Origin: Hymenobacter sp. GOD-10R
GTDB lineage: Bacteria; Bacteroidota; Bacteroidia; Cytophagales; Hymenobacteraceae
Direction of reading: 5' to 3'
Length of the DNA: 64,000 nucleotides
Assembly (NCBI RefSeq): GCF_035609205.1
Contig: NZ_CP141184.1
Coordinates: forward strand, 4,037,001 to 4,101,000
Shown here: positions 1 to 8,710 of the stretch, piece after piece
Position numbering within the stretch: position 1 is the first letter of the stretch
Layout: each line of letters starts with the position of its first letter
Notes under the pieces: model-generated
Seen by the model: the letters and a program-made list of their open reading frames with translations, nothing else
Database searches by the model: none
What the model was told of the DNA's origin: nothing
Program-made: the position numbers and the translations under genes

Positions 1-2040
1 CGCGCAGATTGTCTGATCGGCGGCAATGCTACCAGCTAGCAACGTTGGCAATACCGTAAGGGTGGCTGTCGGCGAATACACCGGTCCGCATGGCCCCGAG
101 GTTACTCGGCGTCGGAAGTAAGTCGTCGTCGTGAGCGGGCCGGGGGCATAGTCGGCGCCCGTAGCACCATTGATGGCCGTCCAGGTAGCATTGTCCGTGG
201 AGGATTCCCATTGGTAAGTATACGTGCCAGTGCCGCCGGTTGGACTGGTCGTGTTAGTGAGCTGAGCGGGAGTAGCACCCGCGCATAGCGTTTGGTTGGT
301 GCTAATAACGCCCGCTGTTAGCGCCGGCACCACGCCAATAGTAACAACGTTGGAGTAAGCTGGCGCACAACCGCTACTTGCATTGGCGCGGCGCCGGAAA
401 TACGTAGTGGTGTTTAGTTGACCTGGCACGTACGTTAATCCATTAGCGCTGCCAATGGCCGCCCAAGTAACATTATCCGTGGATAATTCCCATTGGTACG
501 TAATAGTACCTAGGCCACCGGCCGCCGGTGCGCTACTGGTGAGTGAGCTAGGAGTGCCGCCTGTGCATAGCGTCTGGTCGGCCCCTATGGTGCCAGCCGT
601 CAGCGCTGGAGCTATCGTTATAACTACCACGTTAGAAGGCGTAGTGGTGCAGCCCCCCGATGTGACCTGGCGGCGGAAGTAGGTGGTAGCCGTCAACGGC
701 CCAGGTGCGAAGGTTTCGTTTGTCGCTCCGCTAATAGCCGTCCAGGTACTGTTATCAGCGGATAATTCCCATTGATAGCCGTAGGTGCTCGTGCCACCCG
801 TGGGCCCTGCCGTGCTGGTGAGCAAGTTCGGGGTAGCGCCCGCGCACAGGGTTTGGTTGGCGGCAATGCTACCGGCAGTAAGCGCTGGCAATACCGTCAG
901 AGTAACAGCTGGCGAATACACCGGTCCGCACGGCCCCGAGGTCACGCGGCGGCGGAAGTACGTGGTAGTCGTGAGCGGACCAGGAGCTAGGGTCGAGCCG
1001 GTAGCACCCGTTATAGCGGTCCAAGTGCTGTTGTCGGTCGAAAATTCCCACAGGTAGGCGAAGGTACCCGTGCCGCCGCTGGCGTCGGCTGTACTAGTAA
1101 GCGAGGCGGGTGTAGCACCGGGGCACAGGGTTTGGTCGGCGCCAACTGTGCCGGCCGTTAGCGCCGGCGTCACCGTGATGGTAATGACATTGGAGTAAGC
1201 CGGGGCGCAGGCGCTGCTCGAACTGGCCTGGCGGCGGAAGTAGGTAGTGGTGGTTAGGGTACCCGGTGTGATTTCCAGAGTGCCAGAGCCACCGATGTCG
1301 TTCCAGGTACTATTGTCTATCGAATACTGCCACAGATAAACAATAAGACCCGTGCCGCCCGCGGCCGGAGCCACGCTGGTGAGGGCCGCGGGGGCGCTGC
1401 CCGCGCAAATGGTTTGATTGGCGGCAATGCTGCCCGATGTGAGAGCCGGGGATACCGTTATGGTAACAGTGTTTGAAACCTCCGAGCAAGCCCCCGATGT
1501 AACCCGGCGCCGGAAGGAGGTAGTGACCGACAATGTGCCAGGAGCTAGGGTTTCGCCGTTGGCACCCGGCACGTTCGTCCAGGTTACGTTATCAGTTGAG
1601 GATTCCCACTGATAAGCGGGGGTGCCCGTGCCGCCCGAAGCGGGGGCAGTGCTTGTGAGGTTGGCAGCGGCCGCGCCCGAGCAGACGGTTTGGTTGGCCC
1701 CGATGCTGCCCGCTGCTAGGGCCGGGGTTACGGTAACGGAGACAACAGCAGTGAAGCTTGGATCACAGTAGGGACCTGATAGGTCGGGCAGCAGCAGTTG
1801 AACGCGCCGCTGATAATAAGTCGTGCCAGGCGGCAGCGAAGTGGGTAGCTGGTAGCTGGCACTAGTAGCGCCGGGAATCTCTCTAAAGGAGCCAGGGGTA
1901 TTATCCGGTGATGATAGCCACTGGTAAACGGGCGGCAGACCTGCATCACTCGACGCATTAACCGTGCTGGTAATAACCGCCGCGGTTCCCTGACATACCT
2001 GCTGGGGGGCCGCAATGGTGCCTGGTACAGGCAGGCCTGG
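1..2040 (-). repeat. Tandem ~280-bp repeats encoding ~93-residue Ig/PKD-like modules
   Basis: The conserved FRRR-coding segment recurs near 110, 391, 670, 950, 1230 and 1507, with a diverged unit near 1810. Spacing is close to 280 bp. Units three apart resemble each other more than adjacent units do: the 20-mer at 71-90 recurs exactly at 911-930, an offset of 840 bp, and the region around 350-400 matches that around 1190-1240. This suggests duplication of a three-unit block. Confidence 0.85.
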
Positions 2041-3621
2041 TACCTGGATAGTGATTGAGCTTTCGCGGCAGAAGCAGTTGGTTGTGATGCGCAGCGTTAT
2101 GGTATAAGGGCCGGGTGTCGCGTAAGTATGAACAACGACGGAATCCGTTGTAGACTGACTTATTTTAGTGCCATCGCCAAAATCCCAGTCATAAATTTTT
2201 CCGCTAAAATTGATGGACGGGGCCGTAAACGTGATTTGCCGGCAACCCGTAAGCCGCGGAGAGGGGCCGACCCGCAGCAAGGAGCTTTGGTTGAAATTGA
2301 CTAAGCCTAAACCACTACGGCCTGTTCCCAGCTGCAAGCTATCCTCGGCGTAGCCCACGGCCGCCCCCAGCGAGTCGGGGTAGGCAATGAAGCCCAGGGC
2401 GGGCTGGTCGTTGCGGGCCACGTAAATCTTACCATCCGGGGCCACCTGCATGGAACCTAGGTCGGCGGAGGTCTTGAGCGGAATGTTCTGCTTGGGCGGC
2501 GTGCCGGTACTGGTGCCGCTGATGTCAAATTGCAGCAACTTGGGTGGGTTCATCACCGTGGCGTATAGCTTACTACCGGGCACAAACTCCACGCCGTAGT
2601 ATTTGCCCTCGCCACGATCAACGATAAACGGCTTGCTCGGGTCAGCGCTTACCCGACCTATATTAGTATCAAAACTAAATAATTCAACAGTGCTGCTGTT
2701 GTCTCCCGTGGTTTCGCTGTAGCGGGCCAAAGCTAGCTGCTGGCCGTTGGGGGTTATCTTCATCTGTCCCTTGTAACCGACGGGCGATATATTAGGAGCG
2801 TGCAAAGATCCCACGGGCGAGATGACCGGGGCCGTATCGACGCCGGTTGTCCGCACGCGGTAAGCCAGGAAGGCGTCGCCGCGGTTGTCGTTGCCGGCGG
2901 TTGAGTTGCCCCAGCCGTGCACAATTACCCAGATATCGCAGCCATTTTTGTGGAATACACCCGATATTTTTTCGGCGGTACCGCGAGCTAGAGGTGTGTT
3001 TTTCGTAGCGAGTATTACTCTACCTGGCCCTCCACCTGCGGGAATCTCAATTTCAGAGTAGCTCAGACCCACAGTGCTGTTCAGCGTGAAGAGCAAGTAA
3101 CGCGTCGGCTGACCCGGCGCAACAATACCGGGTACCCTGATAGGTAAGGGGCCGTCGGTATTGTTGGCGTTGCCAGCTAAGCCCATACCGTCGGTCATCG
3201 GGGAGCCATCACCGTTCCAGACCCTTTCGCCGTTGCTGTAAAAGAGAATTTTACCGGTACCATCCGACATTACCCCGGCGCCGGCGGGCGCATCCATGCC
3301 GCTGTTGGTCAGTACTGTGGGCGGAATGGAGTCGGTGGCTCGGTTGAAGTCTAGCCCTGCCTTGTAGCCGAAATACCAGGTGTTGGCGAATTTCTCATCC
3401 TGGCTACACTCCGGAGGGGGTGCTGGTGCCGTTTGGGCTAGTATTGTCGTGGCCGCGCCGCTCAGCAGCAGGAGTAGCAGCGTGAGCAGCCAGCTAGCCG
3501 CTCGTAGTGTCGGCTTGATTGGGCGCCGATTGCCGATGCCCACCGGCTGGTCCGGCTCAAATAGCTGTGAAGAGGAAGTGCGGGTACTAGATAAGGTATG
3601 ACAGGGTAGCGTTGCGGGCAT
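1..3621 (-). CDS. Giant secreted PKD/Ig-like repeat protein, partial (C-terminus beyond left edge)
   Basis: An uninterrupted minus-strand frame of 1207 codons runs off the left edge, so the C-terminus is missing. The first ATG gives a long basic leader, then a hydrophobic segment (LLTLLLLLLSGAA) ending near AQTAP at about residue 63. A GTG at 3543 would give a more ordinary signal peptide and is a plausible alternative start. Residues about 70-445 start with NTWYFGYKAGLDF and read like the N-terminal region of Bacteroidota PKD-repeat surface proteins. A PKD domain follows (DWDFGDGT near residue 475). From about residue 530 there are roughly 93-residue repeats with the landmarks GSIxAxQTxCxGxxP, YxWExSTDNxTW, TTTxFRRR and NVVTITVTP, resembling PKD_6/Ig-like modules. 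Such proteins are usually exported adhesins, often type IX cargo with a C-terminal sorting domain; that end is not visible. Function inferred, family confident. Confidence 0.85.
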   Translation of the reverse strand, partial: MPATLPCHTLSSTRTSSSQLFEPDQPVGIGNRRPIKPTLRAASWLLTLLLLLLSGAATTILAQTAPAPPPECSQDEKFANTWYFGYKAGLDFNRATDSIPPTVLTNSGMDAPAGAGVMSDGTGKILFYSNGERVWNGDGSPMTDGMGLAGNANNTDGPLPIRVPGIVAPGQPTRYLLFTLNSTVGLSYSEIEIPAGGGPGRVILATKNTPLARGTAEKISGVFHKNGCDIWVIVHGWGNSTAGNDNRGDAFLAYRVRTTGVDTAPVISPVGSLHAPNISPVGYKGQMKITPNGQQLALARYSETTGDNSSTVELFSFDTNIGRVSADPSKPFIVDRGEGKYYGVEFVPGSKLYATVMNPPKLLQFDISGTSTGTPPKQNIPLKTSADLGSMQVAPDGKIYVARNDQPALGFIAYPDSLGAAVGYAEDSLQLGTGRSGLGLVNFNQSSLLRVGPSPRLTGCRQITFTAPSINFSGKIYDWDFGDGTKISQSTTDSVVVHTYATPGPYTITLRITTNCFCRESSITIQVPGLPVPGTIAAPQQVCQGTAAVITSTVNASSDAGLPPVYQWLSSPDNTPGSFREIPGATSASYQLPTSLPPGTTYYQRRVQLLLPDLSGPYCDPSFTAVVSVTVTPALAAGSIGANQTVCSGAAAANLTSTAPASGGTGTPAYQWESSTDNVTWTNVPGANGETLAPGTLSVTTSFRRRVTSGACSEVSNTVTITVSPALTSGSIAANQTICAGSAPAALTSVAPAAGGTGLIVYLWQYSIDNSTWNDIGGSGTLEITPGTLTTTTYFRRQASSSSACAPAYSNVITITVTPALTAGTVGADQTLCPGATPASLTSTADASGGTGTFAYLWEFSTDNSTWTAITGATGSTLAPGPLTTTTYFRRRVTSGPCGPVYSPAVTLTVLPALTAGSIAANQTLCAGATPNLLTSTAGPTGGTSTYGYQWELSADNSTWTAISGATNETFAPGPLTATTYFRRQVTSGGCTTTPSNVVVITIAPALTAGTIGADQTLCTGGTPSSLTSSAPAAGGLGTITYQWELSTDNVTWAAIGSANGLTYVPGQLNTTTYFRRRANASSGCAPAYSNVVTIGVVPALTAGVISTNQTLCAGATPAQLTNTTSPTGGTGTYTYQWESSTDNATWTAINGATGADYAPGPLTTTTYFRRRVTSGPCGPVYSPTATLTVLPTLLAGSIAADQTICA

Positions 3622-4077
3622 AGTAGGGCAGGTAAGTAGCGGACAGATAAGCGGGCACTCCGAAAGCAGAATACCACTCGCCGCCCTTAGAGAACGAAGC
3701 TAGATGGCTAGCTATTGCTATCGTGCATTGCTAGTCGGTTTCAGTAAAGCTACACACTGCTAGCCAGGTTTATGTACTGTGATGATTGAATAGTGATAAA
3801 GGTCTTGGCTAGTTACCCATTCTGGTCCAGCTTCGTAGAGCCGACATCTTAAGCGGCTCCCTCTCCCCTACTCCCTAGACGAGACCAAGCATCTGTTTTT
3901 CGCACCAAATTCTCACCTAGCACCGCTTGTGCTACCTGCTCCAGCCGTCTTCTTTTTGAAGGCTTCACAATGAACGCTTTACGCCTCATTTGAAAAACCT
4001 AATGGCAAGTAGAAACAGCTAGGTCACCCGCAGCCTACTTATCTTCTCCGCTTGAGTTCTGATTACCCTTCCAACGC
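3622..4077. other. Intergenic stretch, no gene seen
   Basis: No convincing coding frame on either strand. It must hold the promoter of the minus-strand repeat protein, but I could not pick a clear -33/-7 pair. It ends at the terminator downstream of the lactonase gene. Confidence 0.5.
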
Positions 4078-4134
4078 AAAAAGGACCTTCCGAGGCTAGA
4101 ACAATGGTTTGTTCTGACTCCGAAAGGTCCTTTC
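4078..4134 (-). terminator. Hairpin terminator downstream of pgl
   Basis: Outer stem AAAGGACC (4080-4087) pairs with GGTCCTTT (4126-4133), and an inner stem AGAACAA/TTGTTCT surrounds a TGGT loop. An A-run at 4078-4082 becomes a U-run on the minus strand. It lies about 50 bp past the stop of the lactonase gene. Confidence 0.65.
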
Positions 4135-4184
4135 AAACTGACAACAAATACGAGCAAGCAAAGCTAGCTCGTATGATGGGTAAC

Positions 4185-4928
4185 CTAGCTTAGCTCCGAG
4201 GCCGCAGCGCTATCCAGGAACCATTGTAGGTCCCCTTCTTTGGGGGCAATCAGCTGGGCTGGGTACTCCTCAATATTGCGCTCAGCTTCCAAAATCTGCT
4301 GCACGGCCAGGGCTTTGTCTTGGCCATACACCAGAAAAGCCACGGCTTGCGCCTGGTTGATCAGCGGCGCCGTCAGGGTAATGCGGTAGACTTGCTGCTC
4401 GGGCAGAAACGCTTCTTTTACCGTGGAGGCTTGCTCGTGCAGCACGGGCGTGTGCGGGAATAACGACGCGGTGTGCGCGTTATCACCTAGGCCGAGCAAC
4501 ACCAGATCGAACCGAGCCGGTAAGCCGTTGAAGTACGACTGAATGTTGGTGGCATACGCCAAGGCAGCTTGCGCTGGCTCCAGCTCCGTATCGACGGCAA
4601 ACACGTGCGTTGACGGAATTTGTAAGGGGTCGAACAAAGCCGTTTTCGCCATCAGGTAGTTGCTCTCCGGCGCGGTTTGCGGCACGTAGCGCTCATCGCC
4701 GAAGAAGAAATCAACTTTATCCCAATCTACTTGGCCCTTGTAGGTATCGGAGGCTAGGAGTTCGTAGAGCTTCTTCGGGGAGTTGCCGCCCGAAAGCGCT
4801 ACCGCAAATCGGCCTCTCGTTTCAATGTTCTGGTTGGCTAGGTACACGAAGTAGTCGGCGAGGTGCTTGAGGACCTCGTCGGGCGTCGTGAAGACGTTGA
4901 GCTTAATGCCAGACTTATTTTTTTCCAT
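4185..4928 (-). CDS. pgl: 6-phosphogluconolactonase (DevB/Pgl type)
   Basis: Cytosolic enzyme hydrolysing 6-phosphoglucono-delta-lactone to 6-phosphogluconate, step two of the oxidative pentose phosphate pathway. The glucosamine-6-phosphate isomerase/lactonase fold is recognisable from the phosphate-loop region ALSGGNSPKKLYELL, the FFGDERYVP motif followed by ESNYLMAKTALF, and LLGLGDNAHTASLFP, where the family usually has GxDGHTASLFP. The ATG at 4928 (MEKNKSG) is preferred over an upstream ATG at 4967: it gives 247 residues, the normal family length, and overlaps the zwf stop by only 14 bp. That overlap indicates translational coupling with zwf. Third gene of a gnd-zwf-pgl set read on the minus strand. 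Confidence 0.95.
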   Translation of the reverse strand: MEKNKSGIKLNVFTTPDEVLKHLADYFVYLANQNIETRGRFAVALSGGNSPKKLYELLASDTYKGQVDWDKVDFFFGDERYVPQTAPESNYLMAKTALFDPLQIPSTHVFAVDTELEPAQAALAYATNIQSYFNGLPARFDLVLLGLGDNAHTASLFPHTPVLHEQASTVKEAFLPEQQVYRITLTAPLINQAQAVAFLVYGQDKALAVQQILEAERNIEEYPAQLIAPKEGDLQWFLDSAAASELS

Positions 4929-6432
4929 TGAGCGGGAGCGTAAACCAGTGGTACCCGTCGCGGGCAATGAGCGCTTCGGCCGACTCAGGGCCCCACGAAT
5001 CGGCGGAGTAGTTCGGGAAGTTCAGGCTCTTGCGGTTCTGCCAGGTGTTCAGGATGGGCATGATCAGGTCCCAGGCTGCTTCTACCTGGTCGCCGCGCAT
5101 GAACAAGGTCTGGTCACCTAGCATCGTGTCGAGCAGCAGGGTTTCGTAGGCTTCGGGCGCCTGCGTGGTGTAAGTGCCTTTGTAGTCGAACACCATGTCT
5201 ACCGTGTTCAGAATCATCTCCAGACCAGGGCGCTTGGCTTGCATTTGCAAACGGATGCTCATCTCGGGTTGGATGCTGATAATCAAACGGTTTTGGTGCC
5301 CACCGCCTTCCACCGACTCAATGGGGAATACGGAGTGCGGCACATCTTTAAACTGGATGGTGATAACCGACGACGACTGGTGCATGCGCTTGCCGGTACG
5401 TAGGTAGAACGGTACGCCCTGCCAGCGCCAGTTGTCTACGAAGAACTTCACCGCGGCAAAGGTCTCGGTGTTGGACGTTGGGTTAGCGTCATGCTCTTGG
5501 CGATAGCCGGGCACTTCTTTGCCCTCAATCCAGCCCGAAGCGTACTGACCGCGCACCGTCGAAAGGCGCACGTCTTCGGGTGAGAAGCGGCGCATGGCAC
5601 GCAGCACGTCCACTTTACGATTGCGCACCTCATCAGCGTTGAAGTTGATGGGCGGCTCCATCGCCACGAGGCAAAGCAGTTGCAGCAAGTGGTTTTGGAT
5701 CATGTCGCGCAGGGCGCCTGAGCCATCGTAGTAGCCGGCCCGGTCGCCCACCCCTAGCTGCTCAGTCACCGAAATCTGCACGTGGTCGATGTAGTTGCGG
5801 TTCCAGAGCGGCTCTAGCAGCGAGTTGGCGAAGCGGAAGGCCATGATGTTCTGCACCGTTTCCTTACCGAGGTAGTGGTCGATGCGATAGATCTGGCGCT
5901 CTTCGAACAGACGGGTGAGCAGCTGATTCAGGTCTTGCGCCGATTTCAGGTCGTGCCCGATGGGTTTCTCCACCACGATCCGCACGCGGTCGGCGGCGGC
6001 ACCTAGCTTGCTCTTCGCAATATTTTCGGCGATGATGGGAAAGAAATTAGGCGCAACGGCTAGGTAGTAAATGACGTTGGCCTTGGTCTTCCACTCGGCT
6101 TCATGCTGCTGAATGCGAGTACCGAACTCCTTATAGGAGTCGACGTTGTTTACATCAGCTACTTGATAGTAAAGGTTTTTGCTAAACACCTCCCACTTTT
6201 CCGGTACGGCCTTGCCGGTACGCGAAAATTGATCGATATCCTCTAGCAGATTTTGCCGAAACTCCTCATCCGACAGCTTGGTGCGGCCGGTACCAATAAT
6301 GGAAAACTGCTCGGGCAGCCATCCTTCCAGATATAAATTATACAAAGCCGGCGCCAGCTTGCGGGCGTTCAGGTCGCCGGTGCCGCCGAAGATGACGAAG
6401 ACGGTGGGTTGAATGTTATCGTGCGTACTCAT
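4915..6432 (-). CDS. zwf: Glucose-6-phosphate 1-dehydrogenase
   Basis: Oxidises glucose 6-phosphate to 6-phosphogluconolactone with reduction of NADP, entering the oxidative pentose phosphate pathway. Near the N-terminus VFVIFGGTGDL is the GxxGDL nucleotide-binding fingerprint of this family. VEKPIGHDL and RIDHYLGKE hold the substrate-binding lysine and catalytic histidine. The ATG at 6432 (MSTHDN) gives 505 residues, typical for the family; the frame extends upstream to 6516, but that leader (MCRTWAVRR...) has no family support. It lies between gnd and pgl on the same strand. The 14-bp overlap with pgl suggests one transcript for these two, while a long inverted repeat separates it from gnd. 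Confidence 0.97.
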   Translation of the reverse strand: MSTHDNIQPTVFVIFGGTGDLNARKLAPALYNLYLEGWLPEQFSIIGTGRTKLSDEEFRQNLLEDIDQFSRTGKAVPEKWEVFSKNLYYQVADVNNVDSYKEFGTRIQQHEAEWKTKANVIYYLAVAPNFFPIIAENIAKSKLGAAADRVRIVVEKPIGHDLKSAQDLNQLLTRLFEERQIYRIDHYLGKETVQNIMAFRFANSLLEPLWNRNYIDHVQISVTEQLGVGDRAGYYDGSGALRDMIQNHLLQLLCLVAMEPPINFNADEVRNRKVDVLRAMRRFSPEDVRLSTVRGQYASGWIEGKEVPGYRQEHDANPTSNTETFAAVKFFVDNWRWQGVPFYLRTGKRMHQSSSVITIQFKDVPHSVFPIESVEGGGHQNRLIISIQPEMSIRLQMQAKRPGLEMILNTVDMVFDYKGTYTTQAPEAYETLLLDTMLGDQTLFMRGDQVEAAWDLIMPILNTWQNRKSLNFPNYSADSWGPESAEALIARDGYHWFTLPLNGKK

Positions 6433-6517
6433 GCGATGTGAGCTATTAGCGAGTATGATGATGCGTTGATCGACAGGCAGATACCTAGGTCTGCGAACAG
6501 CCCAGGTCCGACACATC

Positions 6518-6593
6518 AGCGTCCGACCGGTATCGTTGCTGCTGTACGTACGACGTGTCCTAACAGCTCGTTCAACGATACCGGTCGGACGCT
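6518..6593. repeat. Perfect 21-bp inverted repeat between gnd and zwf
   Basis: The arms 6518-6538 and 6573-6593 are exact reverse complements (core CCGACCGGTATCGTTG), separated by 34 nt that include the palindrome GTACGTAC. It sits 22 bp past the gnd stop and about 85 bp before the zwf start. It lacks a clear U-run, so it may be a processing or stabilising hairpin or a dispersed palindromic repeat rather than a simple terminator. Confidence 0.8.
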
Positions 6594-6615
6594 AATGCGT
6601 CGGACCGGAAGGCGG

Positions 6616-8118
6616 CTACTTGTTCGGAATAACGGGCTCTTCGTGCTTCACGTAGCCTTCGCCCTCGTGCGTATCCCGCTTGTTAGCAGCATCTTCGTGG
6701 TCGGGCGCCCACTGGGTGTGGAACACGCCTTCGTGGCCGATCAACTCGTAGGTGTGCGCTCCAAAATAGTCGCGCTGGGCCTGAATGAGGTTGGAAGGCA
6801 TACGGCCTGTGCGCAAGGCTTCGAAATAGCTGAGCGAAGCTGCGTAAGCCGGTGTAGCTAGGCCAACCGCCACGGTCTGCGCGAGCAGCGCGCGGGTGCC
6901 TACTACCGATTCTTGAACTTGCTTCTGCACCTCCGCGTCGAGTAGCAGGTGAGCTAGGTCGGGCTGGCGCTTGAAGGCGTTGTAGATGTCATTCAAGAAC
7001 TTCGAGCGGATAATGCAGCCGCCGCGCCAGATCTTGGCGATTTCGGCTAGGTCCAGCTCGTACTTATACTCTACGGAGGCATTTGCCAGCATGTGCATGC
7101 CCTGGGCGTAGCTGATAATCATGCTGAAGTAGAACGCCTGCTCTAGTTGCTCCAGAATCTGCTCCTTGTTTGCGTCGCTTAGGGGCTGGCGCGGACCATA
7201 CAGCCCTTGCATTTGCTCGCGCAGCGCCTTGTACTTCGACATGTCGCGCATCGACACGGCCGTATCAACGGTGCCGAGGGGCGTTTGCAGGTCCATGGCA
7301 ACTTGTGAGGTCCACTTGCCAGTGCCTTTGGCGCGGGCTTCATCCTTGATGTCGTCGAGCAGCAGGTGGTCGGTGTTCGGCGCTATGAAGGCGAAAATAT
7401 CTTTGGTGATGTCAACCAAGAAAGACTGCAAGCGGCCTTCGTTCCACTTGGTGAAGAGCTGCTGAATGGCTTGGTTGTCCATACCTAGGCCATTCTTCAG
7501 AATGTCGTAGGTCTCGGCTAGCAGCTGCATGATGCCGTACTCGATGCCGTTGTGCACCATCTTCACAAAGTGCCCCGAAGCGCCTGGTCCGATGTAAGTT
7601 ACGCATGGCTCACCATCTACTTTGGCCGCTACGGCTTCCAGCACAGGCTTCATTTTCTGATAGGCTTCTTTGTCGCCACCAGGCATCATGCTGGGGCCAA
7701 AGCGGGCGCCTTCTTCCCCACCCGAAACGCCCATGCCAAAGAAGTGCAAGCCTTTGGCTTGCAGATCCGCATCGCGGCGAGTGGTATCCAGGAAGTAAGA
7801 GTTGCCGCCGTCGATAATCATGTCGCCTTTATCGAGCAGCGGGGTTAGTTCCTCAATTACGCTATCCACGATTTTGCCAGCGGGTACTAGCATCATAATG
7901 GCGCGGGGCTTTTCTAAGCTAGCAATGAAATCGGGCAGGGCGGAAAATCCTTCAACGGGTTTGCCTTGCCCCTCTTTGGCGAGCAAGTCAATCTTGCTGG
8001 CATCTTTATCGTACCCGGCTACCCCAAAATTGTGGTCGGCCATGTTCAACAATAGGTTGCGGCCCATGGTACCTAGGCCAATCATGCCGAACGCGTACTT
8101 AGCTGGCTTTTCGCTCAT
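6616..8118 (-). CDS. gnd: 6-phosphogluconate dehydrogenase, decarboxylating
   Basis: Converts 6-phosphogluconate to ribulose 5-phosphate and CO2 with NADP. The N-terminal Rossmann motif GLGTMGRNL is followed by MMLVPAG, the substrate-site signature VSGGEEGARFGPSMMPGG and the catalytic region GHFVKMVHNGIEYG (Lys and Asn). The C-terminal helical domain carries RTGRMPSNLIQAQRDYFGAHTYE. At 500 residues it is slightly longer than the usual 470-480, through a charged tail (HEGEGYVKHEEP). First gene of the minus-strand pentose phosphate set. Confidence 0.97.
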   Translation of the reverse strand: MSEKPAKYAFGMIGLGTMGRNLLLNMADHNFGVAGYDKDASKIDLLAKEGQGKPVEGFSALPDFIASLEKPRAIMMLVPAGKIVDSVIEELTPLLDKGDMIIDGGNSYFLDTTRRDADLQAKGLHFFGMGVSGGEEGARFGPSMMPGGDKEAYQKMKPVLEAVAAKVDGEPCVTYIGPGASGHFVKMVHNGIEYGIMQLLAETYDILKNGLGMDNQAIQQLFTKWNEGRLQSFLVDITKDIFAFIAPNTDHLLLDDIKDEARAKGTGKWTSQVAMDLQTPLGTVDTAVSMRDMSKYKALREQMQGLYGPRQPLSDANKEQILEQLEQAFYFSMIISYAQGMHMLANASVEYKYELDLAEIAKIWRGGCIIRSKFLNDIYNAFKRQPDLAHLLLDAEVQKQVQESVVGTRALLAQTVAVGLATPAYAASLSYFEALRTGRMPSNLIQAQRDYFGAHTYELIGHEGVFHTQWAPDHEDAANKRDTHEGEGYVKHEEPVIPNK

Positions 8119-8710
8119 TAGTGCTACGTGTTTTCGTGGTTATACTTTCTGGAAAGGGAAGGAAAGCAGGTTAACTGAAGCGCGCATGAACGAGCATCGG
8201 ACAGCGCGCAAACCATTGGGTGTACGGAATCTGGCGGCTCCAGATGCTGCAAGGAAGTAAATCGCAGCGTACCGCCCTACTAACAGGATAAAGCGGAGAC
8301 AGTTTTGGACTAAGCTGCAAAGCGCCGCTGACCGCAACTCTGCCGTTGTGCGCTTGCTAGGTTGATCGAGGAGATAGCTACACTGAAGCTAGCCTATAAA
8401 GTGTCCGTTAGTCTGCGCTATGCTCCCCTGCGCCGCTTCCTACTAGCTAGGTACTCTATTAAAAATCAATAGATAACAGGCGGCCATCCGCACATCCGCA
8501 CCCCTAACCCAGAATAAATACGGAGAACTTCAGGTATAAATACGTAATTATTTTCTCCCGAATCAGTACTCGCAACCTTGCTTGTAGGAATAGCAGTACT
8601 CCCTACTTCCGCAGAGGAGTTTTTGCGCCTGAGAGTCTGATGATTCTTTCGCGGCGCTTTTCGAACCGGACTAGAACCTTCCCACCTCACCACCTTCAAA
8701 ACCAACGTAT
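8119..8710. other. Divergent intergenic region between gnd and the alcohol dehydrogenase
   Basis: This 592-bp stretch lies between two outward-reading genes and must hold both promoters. No protein-like frame was found; the short ORFs here have compositions unlike a real gene. No hairpin or clear TAnnTTTG box could be singled out. Confidence 0.45.

Noticed and set aside
1..2040. CRISPR array
   Set aside because: The periodic sequence at the left edge is about 280 bp per unit, protein-coding and diverged at the DNA level, not short direct repeats with unique spacers.
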